This document shows, piece by piece, positions 12,827 through 24,139 of a stretch of 64,000 bases of DNA. Each line of letters opens with the position of its first letter. The stretch's first letter is position 1. The translations under genes and the position numbers were made by a program. Below the pieces are notes generated by a model that worked only from the letters and a program-made list of their open reading frames with translations, was not told the DNA's origin and ran no database searches. Where the stretch lies: assembly GCA_032433765.1 (NCBI GenBank), contig JAVIAB010000124.1, positions 97,239,202 through 97,303,201 of the forward strand, given 5' to 3'. This DNA comes from Megaustenia siamemsis (Eukaryota; Mollusca; Gastropoda; Stylommatophora; Ariophantidae).

Positions 12827-15800
12827 CTAATTATTGTCAGAATGTGAAGGCGTCAAAAATTTATTCTTGTCTCTACAAATTAACGCGTTAAAGGCCAGTT
12901 TAAATTTGTTACTCATGTGGTAATAGATAAATATATTTCCTGATGAGTTTACCGACTCAAAAGTTAAAACCATTCCTCCAAAAATTGTAAAAATATTTTT
13001 ATATTTACCACCCACGGAAAATTCAGGCTCCAAACACATACCGACGAAGAAGATACTAATAGGAAAAAAGCAAGCAATAAAGAGACATGATATTGTCAAA
13101 ACCATTTTACCGACTTTGTGGTTACGATTCGACATCACGTCTGATTGTGTTGCTGTCGTGGACTTTTGTCGCCATTTTGATTTGTTTCGCAGTTGAATAA
13201 CCAGAATAATCGTACAAATGATAATGATGATAAAGCAAGTAAAGGGCATCAAGATGTTGTTGAAGGCATGAGAAACCCTCTCCACAATCTCGCGGTTTTC
13301 CGAATGCAACAGACCAACGAGAGTTCTGTTTCTTTTCGGAAAGAATCTCCAGCCCAGCTTTGAGACGAAATACGTAGGGGATGCGCTACATAGGTTGATA
13401 ACGAAGGTGCATATTATGATGATAGTCACTCTTCTGCTAGTGATGATAGATTTGATCTGAAATAAACAGGAAGCATTAATCAAATAAATAATTGTCGATA
13501 TGTATCGTTTATGAAATAATATTTTTTTTATGTGTTACAAAATCAAGATTAATACAAAACAGTTTGTAAAATAATCGATAATTGTTACACATTAAATCTA
13601 GGTAATCAAAGACTGTAATTTTAATCTGATTGATACAGAAGATCAGTAAACGTTAAGCAAATATTTAGAACATTCTTTCCGAAAATCATATGTCTTTAGC
13701 AAGGAATTGTTACAGTAGTGGGCTACAATATAAAGCTAAACAGTGAAAAAAAGTAAAAGTAAAGGATCCCTCCACGCCTCGCTAGGTGTATGAGGAAAAT
13801 AGCGTTAGTGACCATATGTTTCTATGACAACAGCACATTGTTGAGTGATGTGGTCACAATCACTCACAGCCGCCTTTACTTCCGAGAAAAATCTCTAGCA
13901 CCAATTGTCTTAGGTTGAATGAATGCTGGAGCATTGTCGCCCCCCCCCCTACCCGCCAACAAAAAAAAATATATATATATATGGCTACGTCTGGAAATTG
14001 AACCCCGACTCTACTGATGAGAAAACGAGCACACAATCTACATAGTTATCCATGCCCCGAAATCCTGCAAATAAAACGGAAAAATTAAAGTGCCCCGTCA
14101 CACCAATTGCCGTATAGGAAATTTAGTGACCAGAATTTTTACAGACCCTCGGCACATGATTTTTTTGGGGTAATGTGGTCGGTATTACGCCCGTGCCGTT
14201 TTACTTTCCCAGAAAAAAATTCCAGTACCTATTTAAAGCTGGGTGAACCTTTGAAGCCGTCGGTCAGGATCGAACCCGACCCCTTGTCCTTTGTAGTCCA
14301 GTTAAATAACCACTGAGCTATCGCGCCTTATGAAATCTAGCAGTACTACCACATGCAATTGTGGGTGTTTATGCATGAAGGCTTTAAAAATCCCTGGACA
14401 AATCGAATTCCAAACTGCTACAGTTTCATTTCAATATATTGTTTTTTAATAACTGAAACCTTAAGTTCGCTTAACAGTATTAACTGTCTCCTGACCACCA
14501 CCACCATCATCATCAATCACATCATCATCATTAATCGAGTTCCGCCTCTCTTTGTTATATTTTATTATTGCTATTTGTTCCCAGCATAAATTACATATTG
14601 GTCGTATGTCCGTGTCATCTAACTGTATATCTTTTAGGCATTCTATAAGTTGTTTATAATGTATTCTATCAAAAGCTTTGGTGTAGTCTATGAAGCAGGC
14701 ATGTATTGATTAGTTTACTTCTGTGTACTTTTTGATTAATGTTCTAATGCAGAATATGACATATTTTGCCCCACTATTTTATCTAAATCCAAATTGCTGC
14801 TCATCTCATTCAATATTGATTTTATTCTGATCCTTCCTTGTATAAGATTCCTTTTAGCAAGATTTTTGTTACATGGCTCATTATACTTATTGATCAAAAG
14901 TCACTGAATTCAATTGCACCATTCTTTTTAGGCATTGCAATGAAAGTTGATGTTTTTAGTTCATTTTGGTAACTGTCTCCTACATAACATATTACACCAG
15001 ACATGGCAGGGAGCAATCATTATATTAATTGTAGAGTAATTAATTAAATCATAATTCTAAGCTTTGGTTCATTCTAGTCCACCCATTTGAATTAATTTTA
15101 TCTCGAAGGAAATCTCTATCAGAAAAAAATGTATCACTGGAAGAGATAACGACCTTGTTGTTAAAATAACCAGTCTAATATTTCCGTTTCAAACATTTTC
15201 TTTCAAATGTCTGAATCCTTGCAAAGATCTGTTATCAAATCTCACCATTTGTCTCTGTTCTGTGCAAGCATCTCGATCTCATTGAGGGAACCGATTCCTG
15301 TTGCCTTTGCCTCTCTAATCAATGTTCTTCTCAGTGTTTCTCTGGTCGACCTCTTTTCCTCCTACCTGTTGTTTCCTACTTAAGAGCGTGCTTTTGCTAT
15401 TTGGTTATTATCTCTTCTCATCACATGTTCAACATATGCCTATCGTCTTTTATTGATTACTGATGATAGCAAAAGAAATGTTGAGAACATAAAACATCAG
15501 GTGGTTGCAGAAATATTTAATCAACGCAATAACAAAGATTCTTCTTCTCATCTTTTCCTTTACCGTAGGCGTGGCTGGGTTGTGCCACTAGTTTGCTTTA
15601 GGCCGCGGTTTGTTCTCCGCGTCGACATCGGCATGGGCAATATAATAATATAGCACTTCCGGTCAATATGGCGGATAGGCGGCAGGAACCATTTAGGCTC
15701 AGTCTGAAAAGTGTTTCTTGTTGCAGTTTCCTCATACTCCAAGTCCGACCTGCTACCGGAGCTACTGAGCAGTGCTCTGTGCACCGTGTGCTGTGTGTTT

Positions 15801-18153
15801 CATCAGAATGGTGTTTCTATATTCAGATTGCTTATGATGAATGATGATATCGATTGACCAATGACAGTTCAGCTGCGTTCAGTGTCGGTGCTATAATACG
15901 CCTTATGTCTTTTGGCGTGTGCTGTGTTTACTACGATGGGGACTACAACTGTCTTTCTTTGTTTGGATCCTTCAATGAGATGAGTTTTAATTCGGATGAT
16001 TCCACTGGACTTGTAATTCGTTTTCAGTGATACTGGGGTCTTCGACTAACCATAACCATAATATAATAATGGGATATAAAGATGATTCTATTGCTGACGT
16101 TTCTTTAGAACCGACCTTTAATGGCGCTGTTATACACAAACATCGCTCCAGTGTGACGAGTGCCGTGATCCAGCTAGTCACTCTGGAGAAAGCCGTGTGG
16201 GGGATGGCGGTTGTCAAGTACTGGACCTCCATAGCATAAAAGGGCAAATCTGCTGCGACGAACGAAGGAGTGCAGCACAAGTTTGTCCAAAAGAGAGTTA
16301 GAAGGCATCCAATATCAGAAATAGCTAGACCTTAGAATAGATATTGAAATTGTTGATTATTATAAATATATAGATTATTATTATACTCTTAGAGATCACA
16401 CCGAAAGATACATAATAATGAATACAACAATTGGAACATTATAAGAGTTTTCCCGTTCATTATTGCATTCACAACATTTTTTAAAACCTACTCAAGTTTA
16501 GATCACAGCTGTTTGTTTTTAACTCAAAGTGGCAATTTTAGTTCAAATCTTAAAAACGTTGTATCTATGGATGTAAATATCATTGACCTACTATATTCCA
16601 CTCATTTTTTAAAACATATATTTCATTGATGTGGTTTCAGTTTGTAACACCACATATCAAAATTAAAATATTTGTAGCTAAAATCAAATTTATGTGTGAA
16701 TAATATTTTAGTGCCTCTACCAAAAATGCAAAAGATTAGCAAATCTGTGACTTTGCGGTGTTCACATTCAAATTTTAAGTACAAAGATTAAAATGTTAAA
16801 ATTCAGTTTCTTCTGTTCACTTTTAATATACAACAATAGACGTATGTGTATTTTATCTTCATGGAAGCAAATCACCTAAAGTATCAGTGACAAACAACTG
16901 TGAGATATAAACTCCATCAACACGTAAAGCTGTCATTTAATTCGAGCACATAAATAAGCAAACAGAACCTATTCAACGAATCCATGAACAGATAATTCAT
17001 AAAGAATACAATTTATTTGATAAAACAGTCACGTGTTGAGAGCTCATTGATTCAACCAGTCGCACTAAATATCTTGATCTGTCCCACTTGTCCCGAGCAT
17101 TACGAGGGTAGGAATGAAAGAACTAAACGGGGTTATCATCACTTCCGTTATTGTTTCTACTTATCATCTTGTCGTATTCCTGAACCCAGAAGAGACTTCT
17201 TAATATGTCAGAAAAGAATGTAATTGAATTCTACTACATGTATTAATGTCATACATGAAACTAATACTACTTGGGCACAATAATAACATTAGATGGGAGA
17301 TGCACTACAGAAATAAAAAGCAGAATAGCTCAGGCCAAATATCATTTCAGAAAATTAAAAATATCTTATGCAACAAATCTATGTCAATAAAAATGAGAAA
17401 GAGAGTTCATCGGTGCTATATAGAACCAATTCTGACCTATGGAAGCGAATCATGGACAGTAGACAAACAAATGAAAAGAGGATTAGAGACCACAGAGATG
17501 GGATTTCTCAGAAGAATGTTGAAAGTTCCCTGGACAGCTAAAAAGACCAATGTGGAAGTTCTCAAAGAGACCAACACAAAAAGGGAGCTCTTAAAAAGCA
17601 TAAGAAAGAAGCAATCAACATTTTTCGGGCACATCATGAGAAGAGGAAAGTTGGAATATTTGGTTACAACTGGTAAAATTAAAGGAAAGATAGATCGCGG
17701 GCGACAAAGAGAGAATATACTGGATAGCTTGGTGTCATGGCATGAAAAACAGTCAACAACAGAACTGATACGATGCACTGTAGATAGAAGATTGTGGAGG
17801 GACATGATCACTTACGCCAACCGGTACGGCACATGATGAAACTAATGTGAGCCTTTATGCTCTGTTATCTTCATTTTCCATAACTTACCCACGAAGCTAA
17901 TGTTGACCGGGTAGCTGAATCCTTGCGAGATAAAACATATGATAATGAGGATGTTGGTGACGATACCAAACAAAGAAATCCCGAGACACATTACACAGTT
18001 GAATGCCCATTGAAAAACGTTGGTTATATGATCACTCACAGTCGCTATCAGTAACTTGTTTGAGTGTGAAACGAGGGACGGTAAAGCATCTAAGTGCGAC
18101 GAGTTTTCAAATACTAGTAGTTGGATCAAGCTATTTTCAACTAAATGAATCAT
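12827..18153 (-). CDS. chemosensory-like rhodopsin-class GPCR (gene A), three exons
   Basis: Predicted join on the minus strand: exon 1 18153-17889, exon 2 16330-16116, exon 3 13456-12827, giving 369 residues and a stop. Exon 1 starts at ATG (MIHLVEN), carries an N-glycosylation site (NSS) and TM1 with GIVTN. It ends in NISFVG, where the Gly codon is split by a GTAAGT donor (phase 1). Exon 2 (215 bp) begins LAISD and carries TM2-TM3 and LERC, the counterpart of the DRY motif (residues 149-152). It ends APLK before a GTCGGT donor (phase 0). Exon 3 follows TTTATTTCAG and holds TM4-TM7, a long third loop and NSSGNIFIYY (residues 330-339) in place of NPxxY. A seven-helix plasma-membrane receptor is clear; the ligand is not. 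The match to heterobranch chemosensory receptors is from recall. No lesion seen. The start codon is the only upstream in-frame ATG I can support. Confidence 0.88.
13744..14060 (-). mobile_element. degenerate tRNA-derived SINE (in gene A intron 2)
   Basis: On the minus strand a tRNA-like head contains GGGTTCAATTTCC, matching an RNA polymerase III B box, with a preceding ATGGATAACTATG that could be a decayed A box. A body with TTAGTGACC-like sequence and a poly-C run at 13941-13950 follow, then an AT dinucleotide tract. Family assignment is tentative because the body differs from the better SINE beside it. Confidence 0.45.
14097..14328 (-). mobile_element. tRNA-derived SINE, family 1 (in gene A intron 2)
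   Basis: Reverse-complement reading starts GGCGCGATAGCTCAGTGGTTA (A box TAGCTCAGTGG) and has GGGTTCGATCC (B box). The shared body contains a GGTGAACCC-like segment, GGGAAAG, GCACGGGCGTAATACC and GACCACATTACCCC. Copies of the same family lie at 36488-36745, 44362-44612 and 41474-41940. It is SINE-like because the tRNA head is fused to a non-tRNA body repeated elsewhere in the window. Confidence 0.85.
14488..15060 (-). mobile_element. LINE reverse-transcriptase fragment
   Basis: Minus-strand translation, with stops and shifts, shows two RT landmarks: PKKNGAIEFSDF followed by ISIMSHVTKIL (fingers region), and ACFIDYTKAFDRIHYKQL, which contains the first catalytic aspartate of the palm. The region ends at a run of ATC triplets (14496-14533). 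It is a dead fragment in intron 2 of gene A. Confidence 0.75.
15215..15460 (-). mobile_element. degenerate LINE 3' fragment
   Basis: Minus-strand similarity to the LINE at 49012-49747, covering HVMRRDNN through ETLRRTLIREA, TGIGSLNEIEMLAQNR and an RDKW motif, with several stops. It lies in intron 2 of gene A, close to the palm fragment at 14488-15060, but is a separate insertion because the order of the two pieces does not fit one element. Confidence 0.75.
15705..16062 (+). repeat. dispersed repeat, copy 1
   Basis: Shares long stretches with 29745-30128: TTGTTGCAGTTTCCT, GCCGGAGCTACTGAG-like sequence, GCCTTATGTCTTTTGGCG and AATTCGGATGATTCCACTG, followed by AACCATAACC repeats at the end. No coding capacity or tRNA-like head was seen. 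This copy lies just outside exon 2 of GPCR A, in intron 2; the other lies just 3' of GPCR B exon 3. Confidence 0.7.
16331..17250. other. gene A intron 1, unique part
   Basis: AT-rich sequence with many short A/T runs. No domain-bearing frame, RNA gene or recognised repeat was seen. It separates exon 2 from the LINE inserted near exon 1. Confidence 0.6.
17266..17838 (+). mobile_element. LINE inserted in intron 1 of GPCR A
   Basis: The forward strand encodes the last part of a LINE polyprotein, open to 17836: RVHRCYIEPILTYGSESWTV, MGFLRRMLKVPWTAKKTN, FFGHIMRRGKLEYLVTTGK and a final RRLWRDMITYANRYGT. It ends in ATGATG. An 11-bp duplication ATGAAACTAAT lies at 17255-17265 and 17836-17846 (the first ATG of the right copy may belong to the tail). 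The 5' end is truncated. The element is antisense to the gene and ends about 50 bp from the exon 1 splice donor. Confidence 0.9.
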
Positions 18154-18615
18154 GTCAATATTGAGGTAATTTATTGCACTAATATGTGTTTCTTTTCTTA
18201 TCTTTCTTTACGTTGAAAACAATTGTTCTTGTCAATCTGTTAAAAGAGGATACATGAGTATATGTAAATGGCAAATCGTATAATTTTTGTAAATCGTCTA
18301 TTAATGAATTTAGACAACAACTGGCATAAAATAATTAATGAAATGACAACAACTGTATCTAAGGCCGCAAGAAGTGGTGATATCTAGTGATTTAGCATGA
18401 GCAGGAACGTAAAATTAATGGAAGTAAGAGTGTAAAATTGAAATGTATTCTACTCATGATCTCATTAACGCAGTGTCAACATTATTTATAATCAAATATT
18501 TGTAATATTAATTCTACTTATTTGGAAAAGCAAACTCAATTATTCTTCTAATTTTAAATAATGAATGCTTTAGCTATTTTACGATTAATAAATGTATTGT
18601 CCACCTATTCTTTCA
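18154..18615. other. AT-rich region upstream of GPCR A
   Basis: This would hold the promoter or a 5' untranslated exon of gene A. It is strongly AT-rich, and I see no clear TATA box or initiator worth calling and no other gene. Confidence 0.4.
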
Positions 18616-18626
18616 ATAATTAAACT

Positions 18627-19019
18627 ATATATATGGCCCTTTTCGTCTTGTCAGACGGTCTAGTGGAGGCTATTGCGTATTTTTTTGAGGTATTGTTTTT
18701 GCCGAACAGCTTCTCTCGTGGCTAATTCTACCAATGTTTGACAAACACACGCGGTCACATAATGAACAAGTCAGGCTCGCTGATCCACAGGGTTTACCAT
18801 CCTTTTTCATGAGTCTCTTCTCTTCTAAGTCCTGTCTTAGCACAGTCTCAAATGTTGTTATACCGTTCCTTATACATGCTCTCCATGATGTGCGATCACT
18901 TGCCAGATGTTGCCAGTCGTTTTCACAGATGGAGAAGTCTTTCAGAGATGATTTGCAGATATCTCTATATCGTAGTTTAGGTCTGCCGATTTGTCTTTTT
19001 CCGTGTTTTAGCTCACCAT
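18627..19019 (-). mobile_element. LINE 3' end with C-terminal zinc finger
   Basis: Minus-strand translation gives IGRPKLRYRDICKSSLKD, a WQHLASDRTSWR segment, and then CSLCDRVCLSNIGRISHERSC. The last is a C-x2-C...H-x4-C finger typical of some LINE C-termini. The insertion is flanked by the 11-bp repeat ATAATTAAACT at 18616-18626 and 19020-19030, and its 3' side carries an AT-repeat tail. The family recurs at 47985-48200. Confidence 0.88.
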
Positions 19020-19026
19020 ATAATTA

Positions 19027-19105
19027 AACTCATTGCCTAACTATTCTTTCAATAATTGAGCTCATTGCCTAACTATTCTTTCAATAATTAAACTCATTGC
19101 CTACC
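19027..19105. repeat. short tandem repeat around the LINE target
   Basis: Two to three copies of a 32-bp unit containing CTATTCTTTCAATAATT and CTCATTGCC. Another copy lies at 18605-18626, on the other side of the LINE, so the LINE landed inside this small array. Confidence 0.7.
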
Positions 19106-19535
19106 TGTTAATTAAATATTTAAACTCAGCCTATCTTCCTGACTGATAATCTTAACTCTCTCGGTCATGTCCCATTTTTACGGCAAGGCTCATTGCGTCC
19201 TTTCCAGCAATTAACACACCTTCAGTTGTCTTGTTTTAAAATGACCGTTACTTCCACTATCATGAGCTGAATGTTATTTTCAATAGCAGAAATTTTCTGT
19301 ATTTCTTCTCTATTTATATTCTATATTTTTATAAATTTTTATATATTTATATTTATATTCTAGTATTGTTATGGTTAGATAAGAACACATATCAAATATA
19401 CAAAATATTAAATACTATAGGGGACCGCGAGTATAGCTGCAGAGAAAATAACCTCCTGCCCTTTTGTCTATTAATATTTTAACCAGACTCTACGTAAATC
19501 CTGGCCACTGCCTTTTTCTGCCTTCTTTCAAGATT
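19106..19535. other. AT-rich spacer
   Basis: No gene or known repeat seen apart from short TATATTTATA-type runs at 19311-19370. Confidence 0.5.
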
Positions 19536-19559
19536 TATGTATTTTTTTTTCTGGCTTAA

Positions 19560-19895
19560 CACAAGAAGAGATAGAATACCAAATGAAACCATAAGAAAAA
19601 TGGTAGGAACAAAACCTTGCCAAGAATATATAGAACAACAACAACTTAAATGGTTTGGCCACCTGGTCAGAATGAATCCTCACCAATCACCATCAAGGGC
19701 GTTCTTCTCGAGAATGCATGGAAAAAGACCAAGAGGAAGACCCAGAAGAAGATGGATAGATGCAGTGACAGAGACATGTAACAACAAAGGAAAATCACTA
19801 ATTCAGACAATTCGAGCAGCACAAGAACGACAAATGATATAAACCACGACACCTTTTAGGTATCAGTGAAAGAGAAAAGAAGAAGAAGAAAATTT
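19560..19895 (+). mobile_element. LINE 3' fragment
   Basis: The forward strand encodes RRDRIPNETIRKMVG, LKWFGHLVRMNPHQS and RGRPRRRWIDAVTETC, ending at a stop at 19840-19842, then the ACACCTTTTAGGTATCAG 3' UTR and an AAGAAGAAGAA tail. It is nearly identical to 10889-11283 but starts further 5', showing that these copies are independently truncated. Confidence 0.88.
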
Positions 19896-20295
19896 GTTAT
19901 GCATGATGAGGGTGTATGCTGAAACGTTGTACTTTGTCTTGTCTTTCTGTTATTTTAAATGCCCTATACAATTTACCGTTTATGTTATATATTTCTAAAT
20001 TGTGCAGTTCTGCTATTCTCGATGACATGTCTTGAGGCTTTCTGGAAAGCTAAAGTTTATAGCGTCTGCCTCGATGTGTTTACATTGGCCGTAGTCAAGC
20101 TATACCGTTGCAGAATTGTGCAATGCTTTGCTATCCACAATACTTATTGCTTGTATCCAAACCATGAAGTCAGATCGTGATTTCCAATCACACAGTGTTG
20201 TCTGGGTTCATTTCTCATGCGATGACTGTAGCTTCGATCATATTGCGCCTTTGATATAACGTGTACTTCTCAAACAAATCCATTTATAATTGATT
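19896..20295. other. spacer
   Basis: A 73-residue frame at 19959-20177 is Cys-rich and hydrophobic but has no family resemblance or supporting signals. I see no gene. Confidence 0.4.
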
Positions 20296-20296
20296 C

Positions 20297-20350
<54 letters not shown>
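20297..20350. repeat. (CT)n microsatellite
   Basis: About 25 CT dinucleotides following GATTCGT. The same GATTCGTCTCTCT start is seen at 53190-53215, suggesting the run may be the tail of a dispersed element rather than an independent microsatellite. Confidence 0.9.
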
Positions 20351-20353
<3 letters not shown>

Positions 20354-20523
20354 ACTCGTTTCTATCCTGAAATCATTGATGTTTATATTTCATGTAACAT
20401 CAACATCATCTTTTTTAAAAGCGATATTTCTCAATGTTTTTGAGTAACACTGAAGACACAATTTTCTTAAAATGTTGGAACTCTGAACACATTTTTTTTT
20501 CTAAATAAGTAAAATGTTAATTG

Positions 20524-20655
20524 GGGCTCTGGGTGGTCTAGAGGTAAGACGACCGCTTTAGACAACAAGGTCCCGGGTTCGATTCCCACAACATGCGGCG
20601 AAAAATTAAAAACAAATAAAAATAAAATCGAATCCGTGGCTTTATCCTTCTCAAG
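20524..20655 (+). mobile_element. tRNA-derived SINE, family 2
   Basis: GGGGCTCTGGGTGGTCTAGAGG supplies an A-box-like TGGTCTAGAGG, and GGTTCGATTCC a B box 38 bases later, matching pol III promoter spacing. An AAAAATAAAA-rich stretch follows, then TCAAGTCACTGGGTAGTGAG, the 3' end shared with the SINE at 46228-46365. Confidence 0.75.
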
Positions 20656-20805
20656 TCACTGGGTAGTGAGATCCGATGTCTTGCCCTCTCTAGGTAGTGA
20701 GATCCGATGTCTTGCCCTCTCTGGGTAGTGAGATCCGATGTCTTGCCCTCTCTGGGTAGTGAGATCCGATGTCTTGCCCTCTTTTTGTAGTGAGATCTGA
20801 TGTTG
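20656..20805. repeat. 31-bp tandem repeat on a SINE tail
   Basis: Five copies of a 31-bp unit reading GGTAGTGAGATCCGATG followed by TCTTGCCCTCTCTG. The last copy is diverged (TTTTTGTAGTGAGATCTGATG). The first half of the unit is the SINE 3' end, which shows the array expanded from it. Confidence 0.93.
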
Positions 20806-20920
20806 TGCCATGTAAGGTAATACATTTATGTACGTTTAAAACGCATATCTAGATATATCTACCATAGAAAAGTATAACATAAAAGGACTAATATTTTCAT
20901 AATAAATATGCTCATATATT

Positions 20921-21045
20921 TATGTTGCTATGCTATGTACCATAAAAGCAAGATACCGCAAAAATGACAGAACTTTGAGTTTTCTGTTGCTATGTTATGT
21001 ACCATAAAAGCAAGATACCGTAAAAATGAAAGAACTTTGAGTCTG
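20921..21045. repeat. 63-bp direct duplication
   Basis: Two adjacent copies of a segment starting TTGCTATGCTATGTACC and ending AGAACTTTGAGT, differing by a few bases. Otherwise non-coding. Confidence 0.9.
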
Positions 21046-22345
21046 TCCTTTTAGAGTTTATAAGTTCATCAATCTATGTTCATTATTATTAGATGACTTC
21101 TGTTTAAGTTTGATATGCTGGTATAGACTTGCGTGTTTAATGTCCTATTCGCTAACTACTGACCATATAAAAAAAAATTATTTATTTAGCGACATAGTGA
21201 TTTCCACATACGGCAATTGTTTAAATATAGAAGTGACTAAAACAGTGACATTGAAAGTGTGATCCCAATTATTGAATATGAAACGAATTTTTGAACTTCT
21301 TGTCTTGTAATGATACTTAATTTTACACGCTTACAATAGAATAAAAGCATGCTAAACGCTTTAGTAGAGGATAGTTCAATAGGCGACAGAGCAGCCACAC
21401 AAGACATCAAACAACTGTTCCGATCACTTCCTCAATGTATAGCGACTGACAAATCCATAATTAGACAATGCGGCTATCTAACGTAATTTAACAATTTTTA
21501 AAAAATTAACATTAAAGGAAGTTAGCAATCAAATGTAATTAGTAAGAATTTGTAACAAATAAATACATATGACCATAGTAAAGTATCTATTTTTAACTTT
21601 TAATGTTATCTTGTCATACCTAGTTGCTTGCAACGTTTACAGTCGATACGTAATTTAAGAAATATATTTTAATGGCTATATTTTGCAAATATCACAAATC
21701 GTACTAGAAGCAAAGTTTGTCTGTAAAACAACAGCTGTAAACATAGATGGGAGAGTAACAATTTGAAATAAACTGTAATCTTTCCGAATAAATTATGGAT
21801 GAAGAACAAAGAAGATAATGTAGTGCGCACTTTACAGTCTAGCTCTCATACGTTTATGTTCTGTCTTCCACGAAAACTATTTATAAAACAACCATACCTT
21901 GTATACATCGTATTAATTATATTCTAGAATCTTCTGTGCAAAATGTATTCCAATCATTCCGTCATTAAATACATGATCGACTTATTCATTATACGGTTGA
22001 GTAAATATTGTATTATTAAAACTTTAAGTAAACATTTTAAGTGCTAGTATCATTTGGAAATAGGATTTACATATTTGATTTAGTAGATATTCGTATTTTA
22101 AAAAAGTTAAAACGGTGTTTAGCTCAATTGCTATTATGTAAAATGTATAACAAGACGTGGCACAATCATGAGTAAAAATAAGTAAAAGTTATACTAGTTT
22201 ATGACCAGTGATGTGTTCTTTAGCAAAACTCCGTTTATTCTGAAGTAAAAACTCGTGACCATTGATGTATTCTGTTAAAAACAAAACACCAGTCATCACA
22301 TGAAGTATAGAAGAAATTTTTTCTAATTAGCCGCGGTTTAAAAAC
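21046..22345. other. gene-poor AT-rich region
   Basis: 1.3 kb of AT-rich DNA with stops in every frame. I see no RNA gene, mobile element or repeat here. Confidence 0.55.
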
Positions 22346-22346
22346 A

Positions 22347-22432
22347 AAAAACAACTGAAATCCTGTTCCCGTCACGAAATTCCTGAAATCCTGTTCCCGT
22401 CACGAAATTCCTGAAATCGTGTTCACGTCACT
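22347..22432. repeat. 28-bp tandem repeat
   Basis: Three copies of CTGAAATCCTGTTCCC plus GTCACGAAATTC; the third is slightly diverged (CGTGTTCACGTCAC). Confidence 0.92.
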
Positions 22433-22556
22433 CTGATAGATAAACAAAACATTTGTGAGCTGCTGAAAATAGATTAATGAAACTTGTTTTTTTCAATATC
22501 AAAGGGCCTGAACCAAGCTTTGCTGGGAATGTAACAAAGCAACTTCCGATAGATTC

Positions 22557-22789
22557 TATCTATCTATCTATTGACCTTTCGAGCCGCAGCCGGCCCATAG
22601 TATGGCATTATCTAAATGTTCATTCTAGCAGTTTTCAATCCTTATAAAGATCTTTTATCAAATCTCGCCATTTGTCTCTGTTCTGTGCAAGCAACTCTAT
22701 TTCATTGAGGGAGACTATTCCTGCTACTCTTGCCTCTCTGATCAATGTTCGTCTCAGTGTTTCTCTGGATCGGCCTCTTTTCCTCTCAC
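22557..22789 (-). mobile_element. older LINE 3' fragment
   Basis: Minus-strand 3' end of the family at 49012-49747, starting from the reversed tail CTATCTATCTATTGACC and covering the GCCGCAGCCGGCCCATAG end and the last codons of the polyprotein. It is more diverged than the copy that abuts it at 22802-23197. Confidence 0.85.
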
Positions 22790-22801
22790 TTCCAAGAAAT
22801 T

Positions 22802-23197
22802 CTATCTATCTATCTATTGACCTTTCGAGCCGTAACCGGCCCATAGGGCGTAGACCAAGATACACCTTCTCCTATATGAATTTTTTGTTCTAGCAGTTTT
22901 CTTTTAAAGATATTTTATCAAATCTCGCCATCTGTCTCTGTTCTGTGCAAGCAGTTCTATCTCATTGAGGGAGCCAATTCCTGCTGCTCTTGCCTCTCTC
23001 ATCAATGTTCTTCTCAGTGTCTCCCTGGGTCTTCCTCTTTTTCTTTTACCTGCTGTTTCCCATATGAGGGCTTGCTTTGCTATTCGGTTATTATCTCTTC
23101 TCATCACATGTCCAACGTATGACCATCGTCTTTTCTTTATTACTGAAGATATTAGTGGTTGACTGGCGATTTCTCTAATTTCCTCGTTTGTTTTGAA
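22802..23197 (-). mobile_element. young LINE fragment with 12-bp target duplication
   Basis: Minus-strand copy, open 23203-22904, encoding EFKTNEEIREIASQPLI through RRWSYVGHVMRRDNNRIAKQ and RDRWRDLIKYL to the stop. The 3' UTR and (GATA)n tail follow. It is flanked by TTCCAAGAAATT at 22790-22801 and 23198-23209. The target lay at the 5' edge of the older copy at 22557-22789. Confidence 0.93.
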
Positions 23198-23209
23198 TTC
23201 CAAGAAATT

Positions 23210-23346
23210 ACAGCAAATTTATTTTCTGTTAATCTAACAGCATATTACATGAGATAATTGTGATAATGAATATCAAGTTTACTAGGGAACAAGCAAATAA
23301 TTACTAACTGAATAACGACCACGATATTCAGTGAATTAATTCAAAG

Positions 23347-23394
<48 letters not shown>

Positions 23395-23690
23395 CTGATA
23401 ACTGAAAATTAGACGAAATATAAAGTCTTATTTTTGTGAAATAAAGCCAAGATATATTCTATTCATTAACTCATTGTCAAATTTATACTTCTAATAATAA
23501 TAATTATATAATAATAATAATATAATAATAATATTAATAATATAAATTCTACTTATTTAGAAGAATAAACTGAAATATGTGTGTATTTTATAAATAAAAT
23601 CATAAGAACAGTATTCTATTTATTCAGCGGCTGAGCCTAATATTTGTTTTTGTTTTTTTTTAATACGTCACACCTTATTCTCTGGTCATA
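23210..23690. other. AT-rich spacer with microsatellites
   Basis: Contains an (AT)n tract of about 45 bases at 23350-23394 and a (TAA)n/(TAATAA)n region at 23490-23545. No gene seen. Confidence 0.75.
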
Positions 23691-23697
23691 TAGTCTT

Positions 23698-24075
23698 TCA
23701 GACAGAACAGAAAATTGAAGCCTTTGAAATGTCGATATATAGAAGAATAGGTAGAATTGGATGGAAAGAAAAGAAAACAAACGATGAAGCTTTAACACAA
23801 CTAAAAATAAAAAGGGAACTACTAAATACAATTAGAGCAAGACAAATACAATTTTTGGGGCATGTTAAAAGACACAACAGCCTAATTAATATTGGAAGGG
23901 AAAATACAAGGTAAAAGAGACAGAGCAGACCAAGACTAGCATTGACGAGTAACACCAAAAGATGGACAAGTTAACCCATGACAATTGCACTAACAAAACA
24001 AGAGACAGAGGGAAATGACGATCCATGGTAGCCAACCTTCGATGCGGAGACGGCAATGAATTATGATGATGATAA
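23698..24075 (+). mobile_element. degenerate LINE 3' fragment
   Basis: Forward-strand relative of 30969-31648: KIEAFEMSIYRRIGRIGWKE, KREKLLN-like sequence, QIQFLGHVKRHN, then frame-shifted RGRPRLT-type codons and the TGGTAGCCAACCTTCGATGC 3' end with a GATGATGAT tail. Confidence 0.85.
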
Positions 24076-24139
24076 GTCTTTCCGGCAGACCCCAGAAATG
24101 GGAAAATACCGTTAAAATAGTTTTACAACAGTAAATTCA

